Below are positions 17,458 through 25,046 of a DNA stretch of 44,840 nucleotides, piece after piece. Position 1 is the stretch's first letter. Each line of letters opens with the position of its first letter. The translations under genes were made by a program, and so were the position numbers. The notes under the pieces are model-generated. The model was given only the letters and a program-made list of their open reading frames with translations, ran no database searches and was not told the DNA's origin. This DNA comes from an uncultured Prevotella sp. Lineage in GTDB: Bacteria > Bacteroidota > Bacteroidia > Bacteroidales > Bacteroidaceae. The DNA lies in NCBI GenBank assembly GCA_905234145.1, contig CAJOGK010000026.1, positions 1-44,840 of the forward strand. Reading direction: 5' to 3'.

Positions 17458-18351
17458 ATGTGGACTAGACCTTGGAATATGAAAGAAGGCTTCCTCATTG
17501 GAGGAGGCCTTATCATTGCAGGACTGGCACTACAGTTGAGTGTCGGTCCTGTAGTGTGGGATGCGTTTGCTTGGCCTGCCAACGGCATTGTGCTGTCAGG
17601 ATTCTTTATGTTGATAACAACGATGGTCTACTTGCGTAAGATAGTATATGCCTTCCAATGGATGTCGACGTATCAGGCAGCCATCCCTGCTATGGTATAT
17701 GCTGTGGTACTGACCATTATCATGGGACTGACGCGCCAGCAGGTGGACGGCACATGGCTGAACAACATGCTGTCGTTCTGGCCATTCGTCCTTATCTATG
17801 TCTATATCGCGGTGATTCTCGGACTTACGATCCACCGAAGATTTCGTAAAATATTCCGAGGTGAAGGATCGATGAAACGCGATATCCCCTTTATGCTGAA
17901 TCACTTGGGTCTCTTTATCGCCCTTACTACGGCCACATTAGGCAATGCCGACATGCAGCGCGTAAAGATGATTTGTGGCATCAGCGAGCCTGAATGGAGA
18001 GCATTGGAACAAGGGGGTGCTGTCAAAGAGATGCCGATAGCCATCGAGCTGAAACGTTTCATCATGGAAACTTACGATGACGGCTCGCCCAAGCGTTTCG
18101 CCTCTGAGATTCAGATACTGACGAAATCGGGCAAAAATATCGAGACCACCGTGGATGTGAACAAACCCTACGAGGTGGACGGATGGAAAATCTATCAGTA
18201 CGGCTACGACACACAGATGGGCGCTCAGAGCCAGATTTCTATACTCGAACTCGTTAGCGACCCGTGGTTGCCTTGGGTATATACAGGTATCTATATGATG
18301 CTGGCAGGAGCAGTTTGTATGTTTGTAATTGGAGGGAGGAAATGCGCATGA
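17458..18351 (+). CDS. Ccs1/ResB-like cytochrome c biogenesis protein
   Basis: A 297-residue membrane protein with about four to five hydrophobic helices and a periplasmic domain ending YEVDGWKIYQYGYDTQMG, the conserved ResB-type segment. With CcsA it forms the system II machine that moves heme outward and ligates it to CxxCH motifs. In many Bacteroidetes the two are fused; here they are separate with an ATGA overlap. Short compared with classical ResB. Confidence 0.85.
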   Translation: MWTRPWNMKEGFLIGGGLIIAGLALQLSVGPVVWDAFAWPANGIVLSGFFMLITTMVYLRKIVYAFQWMSTYQAAIPAMVYAVVLTIIMGLTRQQVDGTWLNNMLSFWPFVLIYVYIAVILGLTIHRRFRKIFRGEGSMKRDIPFMLNHLGLFIALTTATLGNADMQRVKMICGISEPEWRALEQGGAVKEMPIAIELKRFIMETYDDGSPKRFASEIQILTKSGKNIETTVDVNKPYEVDGWKIYQYGYDTQMGAQSQISILELVSDPWLPWVYTGIYMMLAGAVCMFVIGGRKCA

Positions 18352-19136
18352 GTTGGGAACATTTTATATATTTCGCGATTGCATCCGTACTGCTCTGGGC
18401 TGTGGGAGCATGGGCAGCATGGCGTAATAAGGCGACGATCGCCTATTCGACCACCGTACTCGGACTATTGGTATTCTTTGCATTCATCTTCTCGATGTGG
18501 ATCTCCCTGGAACGACCGCCATTGCGTACGATGGGCGAAACACGACTCTGGTATTCGTTTTTCCTGCCATTAGCGGGTCTCATCGTTTATTCGCGCTGGA
18601 AGTACAAATGGATTCTGTCGTTCTCAACCATCCTCGCACTGGTGTTTATCTGCGTGAACCTCTTTAAGCCGGAGATACACGACAAGACACTGATGCCCGC
18701 CTTGCAGAGCCCTTGGTTTGCGCCCCACGTTATCGTCTATATGTTCGCCTACGCCGTGCTCGGTGCAGCGGCAGTGATGGCTTTGTTTCTTCTGTTTAGG
18801 AAGACCGCTCACCTCACACCGCTCACCTCTGAAATGGAGATCACAGACAATCTCGTTTATGTCGGCCTTGCCTTCCTCACCATCGGCATGCTTTTTGGCG
18901 CTCTTTGGGCGAAGGAAGCCTGGGGGCACTACTGGTCGTGGGATCCCAAAGAGACCTGGGCCGCCATCACCTGGCTTGCCTATCTCGTCTATGTCCACTA
19001 TCGCCAGCTGCCTCGCCATCGCGAACGTCTGGCGCTCTGGATGCTCATCGGCTCTTTCGTCCTCCTACAGATGTGTTGGTGGGGCATTAACTATCTGCCC
19101 TCCGCCCAAGGTTCAAGCGTACATACTTACAAATGA
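18348..19136 (+). CDS. ccsA: CcsA/ResC cytochrome c heme lyase subunit
   Basis: A 262-residue polytopic protein with the tryptophan-rich WWD motif ([14 protein letters not shown] at about 188-201) that presents heme, and flanking conserved histidines. The ATG at 18348 overlaps the ccs1 stop and sits 7 nt after GGAGGGAGGA, a rare strong Shine-Dalgarno in this window; the ATG at 18342 is too close to it. Residues encoded by 18805-18830 (AHLTPLTSE) correspond to a CTCACC tandem-word element in an apparent inter-helix loop. Confidence 0.92.
   Translation: MSWEHFIYFAIASVLLWAVGAWAAWRNKATIAYSTTVLGLLVFFAFIFSMWISLERPPLRTMGETRLWYSFFLPLAGLIVYSRWKYKWILSFSTILALVFICVNLFKPEIHDKTLMPALQSPWFAPHVIVYMFAYAVLGAAAVMALFLLFRKTAHLTPLTSEMEITDNLVYVGLAFLTIGMLFGALWAKEAWGHYWSWDPKETWAAITWLAYLVYVHYRQLPRHRERLALWMLIGSFVLLQMCWWGINYLPSAQGSSVHTYK
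18805..18830 (+). repeat. CTCACC-word element inside ccsA
   Basis: Two CCGCTCACCTC-like copies in frame within a loop of CcsA. Related to elements at 20116, 20864, 21024 and 28508. Confidence 0.55.
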
Positions 19137-19240
19137 GCAGGATTATCAGAAAAGCAAGACCAACAGGCAAATGGCGTTACTATGTAGGTATGGTGTATTT
19201 CCTCTCCATGCTCCATGTATCAGGAAACTTCACGCTCTAA
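19133..19240 (+). CDS. Possible 35-aa membrane or leader protein
   Basis: An ORF of 35 codons begins with an ATGA overlap on the ccsA stop, the same coupling seen between ccs1 and ccsA. Its product has a strongly basic N-terminus (five Arg/Lys in the first ten residues) and a short hydrophobic stretch [15 protein letters not shown] recognise no family. It could be a real small protein of the cytochrome c cluster or the decayed remnant of a longer gene. Confidence 0.4.
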   Translation: MSRIIRKARPTGKWRYYVGMVYFLSMLHVSGNFTL

Positions 19241-19245
19241 CGCAG

Positions 19246-21504
19246 ATGGCACAGAATTTTAAAGACAACGGATTAAACGGATTTCACGGATTGGTTGCGC
19301 GGGATCTATTAATAATCCGTTTAATCCGTAAAATCCGTTGTTTTTTTATTCTGTGTATATGGTGTATATGCACGACAGTGTCAGCACAGGAGGACTCGAC
19401 AGATGTCTTTTTCCGCCATTTGCAACTGAATGAACTGACGGTGACGGGTGTGACGGGCGATACGAAACTGAAACATGCCACAGCACCCGTAAGCATCGTA
19501 TCCCCACAGGTGCTCAGGGCGACGGCTTCAACCAATATTATCGATGCCATCGCCCACCAGCCAGGTGTCAGCCAACTGACCACAGGCGGCAGTATCTCGA
19601 AACCCATCATCCGCGGATTGGGCTATAACCGTGTCGTGGTGATGAGTGAAGGGGTGCGCCAGGAGGGTCAGCAATGGGGCGACGAACACGGCGTAGAGGT
19701 CGATGGCAGCAGCGTGAACAGCGTCGAGATACTGAAAGGCCCTGCCTCGCTGATGTACGGCTCTGACGCGATGGCAGGTGTGGTTATCCTGCACGCTCAG
19801 CCCACACTCGCCGAGGGCGAGATGAGGGCTAACGTCAGCACCGAATATCAGACCAACAACGGCCTTTTCCACTACTCGCTACAGATGGCCGGCAATCAGA
19901 AAGGTTTTGTGTGGGATGCCCGTTTCAGCGACAAGATGGCCCATGCCTATAAGAATAAGTACGACGGCTACGTGCCTGGCTCGCAATTCCGTGAACGGGC
20001 TGGACGACTGATGCTGGGTGTGAATAAAGCATGGGGACACTCGCGACTCACTTGGACGGCTTATCACCTGACACCAAGCATCAGCGAGGGCGAGCGCGAC
20101 CCAGAGACAGGAGAACTCACCTCTAACTACTCACCGCTCACCTCTTACAAGAAGTCCCTACCCTTCCAGCAGGTAAAACACTACAAACTGGTGTGGGACA
20201 ATTCGCTCAATCTCTCGTCAGGCTACCTCAAGGCTATCATCGGCTATCAGCAGAACAAGCGTCAGGAATTCGAGGAGAGTGCCGATGACTACGAGCTGTT
20301 TTTCAGATTGCATACGCTAACTTACGACCTACGATATATTACCAATGAGTGGAAGGGCTGGAAGCTGTCTACGGGCATTGGCGGCATGTATCAGAAGTCG
20401 GGTAATAAAGGCGAGGAATATCTGATTCCCGATTACCGTCTCTTCGACTTCGGCATCTATGCCACCGCCTCGAAAAGTCTTGGCGACCGCTGGACGCTGA
20501 ACGGTGGTGTGCGTTATGACCACCGCCGACTGCACGGATATCCTCTGATGGAGGATGGCGAGCAGCGTTTTGTGGATTTCACGCGTCATTTCAATGGCTT
20601 CACGGGTAGCATCGGTGCCGTCTGCAACATCAACGAGCACTTCAACCTGCGCCTGAACCTCGCCCGTGGCTTCCGCACACCCAACATGAGCGAACTGGCC
20701 TCGAACGGTGTGCATGAGGGCTCATTGCGCTATGAGATAGGAAACCAGCTGCTGAAGGCCGAATACAGTCTGCAGGCCGACCTCGGTATCGATTTCACCT
20801 CGCGCTATGTCTCTGCACAGCTGGCACTCTTCGCTAACCGCATCAACAATTACATCTTTATACGAGGTGAGGGGCAAGAGGTTGGAGGTGAGAGAATAGA
20901 CTATCCCGTCTATGTCTATACCCAGGGCGATGCCCGATTGCTGGGTTTCGAAGCTGGTGTCGATTTCCATCCTATCCATAGCATCCATTTCTCCAACACC
21001 TTTTCGTATGTCGATGCCCGTCTCATCTCTTACATCCTACCTCTTACATCCGACACCAAATACCTCCCCTTCACACCTGCCCCCAAATGGTCGTCGGAAC
21101 TGAAATGGGAACTTTTCCATCATACGCATAGTACAGTCAGTACACACGCCATGCACGAGTACCGTCATGCCCATCCTAAGAGGGGAATCACACTCAACAA
21201 CCTCTACATCGCCGCAGGTCTCGATTGCTACCTTCGCCAGAGCCACGTCTACAGCGCCGATGATACTGAAACGCCGACGCCAGGCTATGCCCTGCTCAGT
21301 CTTTCAGCAGGCACAGATATTCAGGTAAAAGGCAAGAAAATAGCAGAATTCTACATCACTGCCGACAACCTCCTGAACAAGGCCTATCAGAACCACCTAA
21401 GCCGACTGAAATATGCCGATGAAAACGTAGTCACTGGCCGTCGTGGCGTCTACGACATGGGCCGCAACGTCACCTTCAAAATTGTAGTCCCAATCAAGAT
21501 TTAA
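19246..21504 (+). CDS. TonB-dependent outer-membrane receptor
   Basis: About 752 residues from the ATG at 19246, the first in-frame ATG close to the signal peptide; the open frame itself runs back into ccsA. Residues ~20-50 form a signal peptide ending VSAQ. The plug domain (about 60-180) shows NELTVTG, DAIAHQPGVSQL, IRGLGYNRVVVMSEGVRQEG and VEILKGPASLMYGSDAMAG. The rest is a 22-strand barrel ending in NVTFKIVVPIKI with a terminal hydrophobic strand. The plug resembles metal or metallophore receptors (zinc, copper, heme); no SusD partner follows. Three tandem-word elements lie in barrel segments, and a repeat arm codes for the start of the signal peptide. Confidence 0.9.
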   Translation: MAQNFKDNGLNGFHGLVARDLLIIRLIRKIRCFFILCIWCICTTVSAQEDSTDVFFRHLQLNELTVTGVTGDTKLKHATAPVSIVSPQVLRATASTNIIDAIAHQPGVSQLTTGGSISKPIIRGLGYNRVVVMSEGVRQEGQQWGDEHGVEVDGSSVNSVEILKGPASLMYGSDAMAGVVILHAQPTLAEGEMRANVSTEYQTNNGLFHYSLQMAGNQKGFVWDARFSDKMAHAYKNKYDGYVPGSQFRERAGRLMLGVNKAWGHSRLTWTAYHLTPSISEGERDPETGELTSNYSPLTSYKKSLPFQQVKHYKLVWDNSLNLSSGYLKAIIGYQQNKRQEFEESADDYELFFRLHTLTYDLRYITNEWKGWKLSTGIGGMYQKSGNKGEEYLIPDYRLFDFGIYATASKSLGDRWTLNGGVRYDHRRLHGYPLMEDGEQRFVDFTRHFNGFTGSIGAVCNINEHFNLRLNLARGFRTPNMSELASNGVHEGSLRYEIGNQLLKAEYSLQADLGIDFTSRYVSAQLALFANRINNYIFIRGEGQEVGGERIDYPVYVYTQGDARLLGFEAGVDFHPIHSIHFSNTFSYVDARLISYILPLTSDTKYLPFTPAPKWSSELKWELFHHTHSTVSTHAMHEYRHAHPKRGITLNNLYIAAGLDCYLRQSHVYSADDTETPTPGYALLSLSAGTDIQVKGKKIAEFYITADNLLNKAYQNHLSRLKYADENVVTGRRGVYDMGRNVTFKIVVPIKI
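19265..19341. repeat. ACGGATT tandem-word inverted repeat at the TonB receptor start
   Basis: Arm 19265-19292 (three ACGGATT words) and arm 19313-19341 (three AATCCGT words) face each other across a 20-nt loop. The second arm is read as IIRLIRKIRC in the signal peptide. Confidence 0.8.
20116..20148 (+). repeat. CTCACCTCTAAC-word element inside TonB receptor
   Basis: CTCACCTCTAAC, TACTCACCG, CTCACCTCTTAC in tandem, read as LTSNYSPLTSY in an apparent extracellular loop. Confidence 0.6.
20864..20894 (-). repeat. CTCACCTC-word element inside TonB receptor, reverse orientation
   Basis: GAGGTGAGGGGCAAGAGG then TTGGAGGTGAGAG, the reverse-complement type, read as RGEGQEVGGER. Confidence 0.6.
21024..21051 (+). 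repeat. CTCTTACATCC-word element inside TonB receptor
   Basis: CTCTTACATCCTAC and CTCTTACATCCGAC in tandem, read as SYILPLTSD. Confidence 0.55.
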
Positions 21505-21523
21505 CGCCCCGAAATTGACATTT

Positions 21524-21541
21524 TTGGAAAAATGTAAATAT
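21524..21541. repeat. Short hairpin after TonB receptor
   Basis: ACATTTTTGGAAAAATGT is a perfect inverted repeat about 20 nt after the receptor stop, nested in a longer TTGACAT/ATGTCAA pair. It may terminate or stabilise the receptor transcript. Confidence 0.45.
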
Positions 21542-21637
21542 GTCAATATGTAAACATGTGTAGACATACATCAGCTCAAAATTGAGCAGATGCACTTGTC
21601 GCCTGTCGCCTACTAGATTTCGCGGACGGATTTCTGT

Positions 21638-21770
21638 AAAAAATAACGAGCCTAACTCTCACTTGCCCGTTGCCTTACTTTCTAAGCGTCGAAGAGTTAG
21701 GCTCGTCTTATCTGAGCCATAGAGGCGATACTAGCTACATAGGGAATGTTTGAACGAAGCAAAGCGAGGA
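21638..21770 (-). ncRNA. Candidate small structured RNA
   Basis: Read on the minus strand, a -7 box (TATCTTTG, 21784-21777) is followed by about 130 nt that end in a perfect 14-bp hairpin (ACGAGCCTAACTCT at 21706-21693 in minus reading, closing at 21659-21646; 33-nt loop) and then TATTTTTT. That is the arrangement of a free-standing small RNA with an intrinsic terminator. There is no long ORF in this interval. The rest of the 361-nt gap between the receptor and the next gene holds only the short hairpin near 21530 and the promoter of the next gene. Confidence 0.5.
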
Positions 21771-21776
21771 GCGGTG

Positions 21777-21784
21777 CAAAGATA
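21777..21784 (-). promoter_or_regulatory. -7 box of candidate small RNA
   Basis: TATCTTTG on the minus strand with no protein gene downstream of it. Confidence 0.5.
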
Positions 21785-21838
21785 ATCTTTATTTTCTAAA
21801 TAAAACGTAATCGTTCGGAAGATTACCATTTATTTTCG

Positions 21839-21846
21839 TATCTTTG
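21839..21846 (+). promoter_or_regulatory. -7 box of the 273-aa secreted protein gene
   Basis: TATCTTTG, 19 nt upstream of the ATG at 21866. Confidence 0.65.
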
Positions 21847-21865
21847 CCGCCAAAAGGCCAAGAAT

Positions 21866-22687
21866 ATGAGAAAGTACGTATATCGTTTTTTAAGTTCGAT
21901 TTTAATTTTTCTGTGCTCAGCTACATGCCAAGCGCAGGAAGATGATGACATTGCTGCTCAGCTGAACCTGAACGAGGTCGTGGTGCTGGCAGACGGTATG
22001 ACGTTTGAGGAGTATCTGGTAAAACAGGTGATGGAAAACGCCAAGCCACTGAAACAGACACTGCGTTATACCGTGACTTGCCAGCTCTACAAGGATCTGG
22101 ATTTGACGAAGATGCCTCGCCGCCGTACAATCACCTTTGCTGCCAAGATCGCAGGATACGGGCAGATAGTGAAAGCCCTGATGGAACACAAGGAGTTTGG
22201 CATCACGATGGCCGAAGACGTGCTGTTTAACAACGGCAAGATAACGGCATCTAACATGCGTATGGTGGAGATGAAACAGAAGCTGACGGAAAAGCAGATA
22301 AAGGCATTTCTGAAACACGACGGGATGTTGAGTGCCAACGTGTATGACAAGTTCTATGAGAAGGTGCGCGACAAGGCAAAGGAGCTCAAGAAGAAATACC
22401 GCAAGAAGCAGGAAACCGAAATGAGGTATATGGGCAGCTATACCACGAACGGCAGAACCATCTATAAAGTAAGACTAGACAATATGCAGGTGCACATCGT
22501 CGACGGGTGCTGGCAGATAAAGATGATAGACTATACCGAAGGGCAGAACAGGATGCACTTTGAGTTCAGCGAAGTGAAACCCGACTTATTCCTGCTCACC
22601 AACGGTAATGCCAAACTGTATATAGACCGAAAGAAATGGCCTAATGGCTACATCTCTATGCAAATAACCTATACCTACTTTATTTAG
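21866..22687 (+). CDS. Secreted protein of unknown function (DUF5686-like start)
   Basis: A 273-residue protein with a signal peptide (about 1-23, ending CQAQ). I do not recognise it firmly; the segment MTFEEYLVKQVMENAKPLKQ and the following TVTCQLYKDLDL recall the N-terminal part of the DUF5686 surface-protein family, without the carboxypeptidase-regulatory-like domain usually found ahead of it. The middle (about 165-190) is a Lys-rich helix; the C-terminus is rich in aromatic beta strands. It ends 8 bp inside the convergent GH43 gene. Confidence 0.7.
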   Translation: MRKYVYRFLSSILIFLCSATCQAQEDDDIAAQLNLNEVVVLADGMTFEEYLVKQVMENAKPLKQTLRYTVTCQLYKDLDLTKMPRRRTITFAAKIAGYGQIVKALMEHKEFGITMAEDVLFNNGKITASNMRMVEMKQKLTEKQIKAFLKHDGMLSANVYDKFYEKVRDKAKELKKKYRKKQETEMRYMGSYTTNGRTIYKVRLDNMQVHIVDGCWQIKMIDYTEGQNRMHFEFSEVKPDLFLLTNGNAKLYIDRKKWPNGYISMQITYTYFI

Positions 22688-23666
22688 CTTCGATATTTAT
22701 CTTGGGTATGCGGCCATCCTTCATACGCTGGAACTCGCGGAAGGCGGTAGTGCGACGGAAGCCGTTGCCACCAGAGGGGATGCCATCGTGATAGAAGAGG
22801 TATGACTTACCCTTGAAGTCGATGGTGCCACCGTGGATGGTAAATGAGCCTGGCGACTCGTCGGTGATACGACCCTCGTAGTGCCACGGGCCGTGGATGC
22901 TCTTGGCCGTAGAGTAAGCCCAATGCTCGGGCACGCCACCTGCAGCATACTCCAAAAAGTAGGTATCACCTATCTTATATATCCAGGGGGCTTCCTCAAA
23001 GCCTGTCTTCATCACTTTCTTGTGGAGCTGGTAATCCATCTTCAGACATTTGGGGCCGAACTGTGCCTCGTCGTCGAGCATAGCGCGCATGTCGCAGATG
23101 CCGTTATTGGCAAAGCTGGTATCGATGCTGATCATGTCTTCGTTTAACTTGGCATACCAGCAACCGTTATTACCCCAGAAGAGCCAAGCCTGTCCGTCAT
23201 CATCGATAAACACCGTGGGGTCGATATAGCCAAAGTTGCCGGGTATGAGTGGGCGACCGATGGGGTCAGCCCAAGGCCCTTCAGGACGGTCGGCTACGGC
23301 GACACCAATGCCGTGGAGACCTTTAGCGGCATCCTCTGCTGCCACATACCAATACCACTTGCCGTTGCGCTCGATGGCCTGCGAAGCCCAGGCATTGTCG
23401 CCCTGCTTAGCCCACTTGAAATTAGCCGTACTCAATACGATGCCATGATCCGTCCAGTGCTCCATGTCGGTAGTGGAAAACACCTGCCAGTCGGGCATAC
23501 GGAAATAAGTGGCTGTATCCAGGTCATGGCCTGTGAATACATAGAGGCGATCGCCCGATACCACAGGAGCAGGGTCGGGATTGTACATGCGGTTGTTCAC
23601 ACGCTTTTGTGCTTGTAATGTGATGGCCAGCAACAGTGTGATGGCTGCGAGAATGGTTCTTTTCAT
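22680..23666 (-). CDS. GH43-family glycoside hydrolase
   Basis: A secreted 328-residue five-bladed beta-propeller enzyme with a signal peptide (1-20). The three catalytic acids are visible: Asp31 in YNPDPAP (base), Asp149 in GYIDPTVFIDDDG (pKa modulator) and Glu225 in FEEAPWIY (acid). GH43 members release arabinofuranose, xylose or galactose from plant polysaccharides; the exact specificity is not clear. No C-terminal beta-sandwich domain. It follows the M18 gene after 2 nt, an operon despite the different function. Confidence 0.9.
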   Translation of the reverse strand: MKRTILAAITLLLAITLQAQKRVNNRMYNPDPAPVVSGDRLYVFTGHDLDTATYFRMPDWQVFSTTDMEHWTDHGIVLSTANFKWAKQGDNAWASQAIERNGKWYWYVAAEDAAKGLHGIGVAVADRPEGPWADPIGRPLIPGNFGYIDPTVFIDDDGQAWLFWGNNGCWYAKLNEDMISIDTSFANNGICDMRAMLDDEAQFGPKCLKMDYQLHKKVMKTGFEEAPWIYKIGDTYFLEYAAGGVPEHWAYSTAKSIHGPWHYEGRITDESPGSFTIHGGTIDFKGKSYLFYHDGIPSGGNGFRRTTAFREFQRMKDGRIPKINIEAK

Positions 23667-23668
23667 TT

Positions 23669-24961
23669 TTACTTGAAGAATTGAGTAAAAGCTTTAACTG
23701 TAAAGATGTGGTCGGCGACGCTGCCTGTTTCCCTGCAACTATGCATCGCAAGGATGGCATTGCCCATATCAACACCTCTCAATGGAATTGAGGATGCCAG
23801 GATGTTACCCAGCGTGCTGCCTCCTGCCACATCGGAATGATTAACAAAACGCTGACAGGGAACGCCTGCCTCTCTGCAGATTTCAGCAAATACAGCAGCA
23901 GACACCGCATCGCTGGCATATTTCTGGGCAGCATTGAACTTGATGACAGGTCCACCGCCAAGGACAGGATGGTTTGTGGGGTCGTATTTTTCGCTATAAT
24001 TGGGATGCCAGGCGTGGGCATTGTCGGCAGAAACCATAAACGAGCGCTCGACGGCTTGATAAAAGGCTTCCTCACTTCCACTCTGTGCCAAAGCAATCCG
24101 TTTCAGCATCATCGAGAGGAACGGACTACCTGCACCCTGCTTGGTCTGCGACCCCGTCTCTTCGTTGTCGAAGATAGCAAGCACCTTCGTAGCATCGGTC
24201 GTCTCTGTGGCAATCATCGCCTCCAAGCCTGCAAAGCACATTGAGAGGTCATCCAGACGTCCAGAGGAGATAAACTCGTTGTGAACACCGAAGGTACAAG
24301 CGGGTGTGGCATCGGCCAGATAGAGGTCGAAGTCGAGAATATCCGCCTGACTGATGCCCAACTCGGTGCAGATGACGTTCATCAGCAGATTTCCTTTTTC
24401 TAATTCATCGCTGACAATACCTAATATCGGCAGCATGTCCTTCTGCTTGCTCAGCTTCACGCCATCATTCACCTGACGGTTGAAGTGAATGGCCAGATTA
24501 CTGATCTGAAGTAACGGACGCTTGACATGCACCAGCAAAGTCTTGGGATTGAGCGCATCTTCGCCACGAACGATCACACGACCTGCGATCGTCAGCGGAC
24601 GATCGAACCATGTTGACATGATAGGTCCGCCATACACCTCTGTATTCAGTTTTACGATACCACCCTCGCACAGCATTTCGGCATTGGGCTTGATACGGAA
24701 CGTGGGTGAGTCGCAATGGGCACAAATCATCTTGAAGCCTGCGTCGGCCATCGGCTTACGTCCGATGTGGAAGGCATAGACGGAAGAGTCGTTCTTCGTT
24801 ACATAGCATTTGTCACCTGCCTTGACCTCGCCAAGTGACTCACGTGGGTCTATACGGCGATAACCAGCCTGCTCCAATTCACAAGAAATGTTCTTCGCTG
24901 CCAGAAAGTTTACTGGCGAAGCATCCAACAAGTTTAATAAATCCAAAGACTTCATATTCAT
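23669..24961 (-). CDS. M18 family aminopeptidase (aspartyl type)
   Basis: A 430-residue cytoplasmic dinuclear-zinc aminopeptidase. Family motifs include CAHCDSPTFRIKP (metal His/Asp), SGRLDDLSM, FDNEETGSQTKQGAGS (catalytic Glu pair) and VNHSDVAGGSTLGN. The start at 24961 is set by the -7 box at 24990-24983; the longer frame to 25087 would cross both divergent promoters. The enzyme trims N-terminal residues, often acidic, from peptides. Divergent from the GH29 gene. Confidence 0.92.
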   Translation of the reverse strand: MNMKSLDLLNLLDASPVNFLAAKNISCELEQAGYRRIDPRESLGEVKAGDKCYVTKNDSSVYAFHIGRKPMADAGFKMICAHCDSPTFRIKPNAEMLCEGGIVKLNTEVYGGPIMSTWFDRPLTIAGRVIVRGEDALNPKTLLVHVKRPLLQISNLAIHFNRQVNDGVKLSKQKDMLPILGIVSDELEKGNLLMNVICTELGISQADILDFDLYLADATPACTFGVHNEFISSGRLDDLSMCFAGLEAMIATETTDATKVLAIFDNEETGSQTKQGAGSPFLSMMLKRIALAQSGSEEAFYQAVERSFMVSADNAHAWHPNYSEKYDPTNHPVLGGGPVIKFNAAQKYASDAVSAAVFAEICREAGVPCQRFVNHSDVAGGSTLGNILASSIPLRGVDMGNAILAMHSCRETGSVADHIFTVKAFTQFFK

Positions 24962-24982
24962 ATTTTTTCTTAATTCTTGGGG

Positions 24983-24990
24983 CAAATATA
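24983..24990 (-). promoter_or_regulatory. -7 box of M18 gene
   Basis: TATATTTG on the minus strand, 21 nt before the start at 24961. Confidence 0.65.
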
Positions 24991-25012
24991 GTGTTTTTTC
25001 CTCGAAAATCAT

Positions 25013-25045
25013 TATATTTGCCGATAGATTTAATATGTTTTGTGA
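25013..25045 (+). promoter_or_regulatory. Promoter -7 box and leader of GH29 gene
   Basis: TATATTTG (25013-25020) followed by a 25-nt leader related to those of the GNAT and GH106 genes. The two divergent -7 boxes here are 22 nt apart. Confidence 0.65.
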
Positions 25046-25046
25046 A

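Noticed and set aside
18859..19245. Upstream part of the TonB receptor frame
   Set aside because: Overlaps ccsA in another frame; no signal peptide there, and the receptor signal peptide lies at about 19300-19390.
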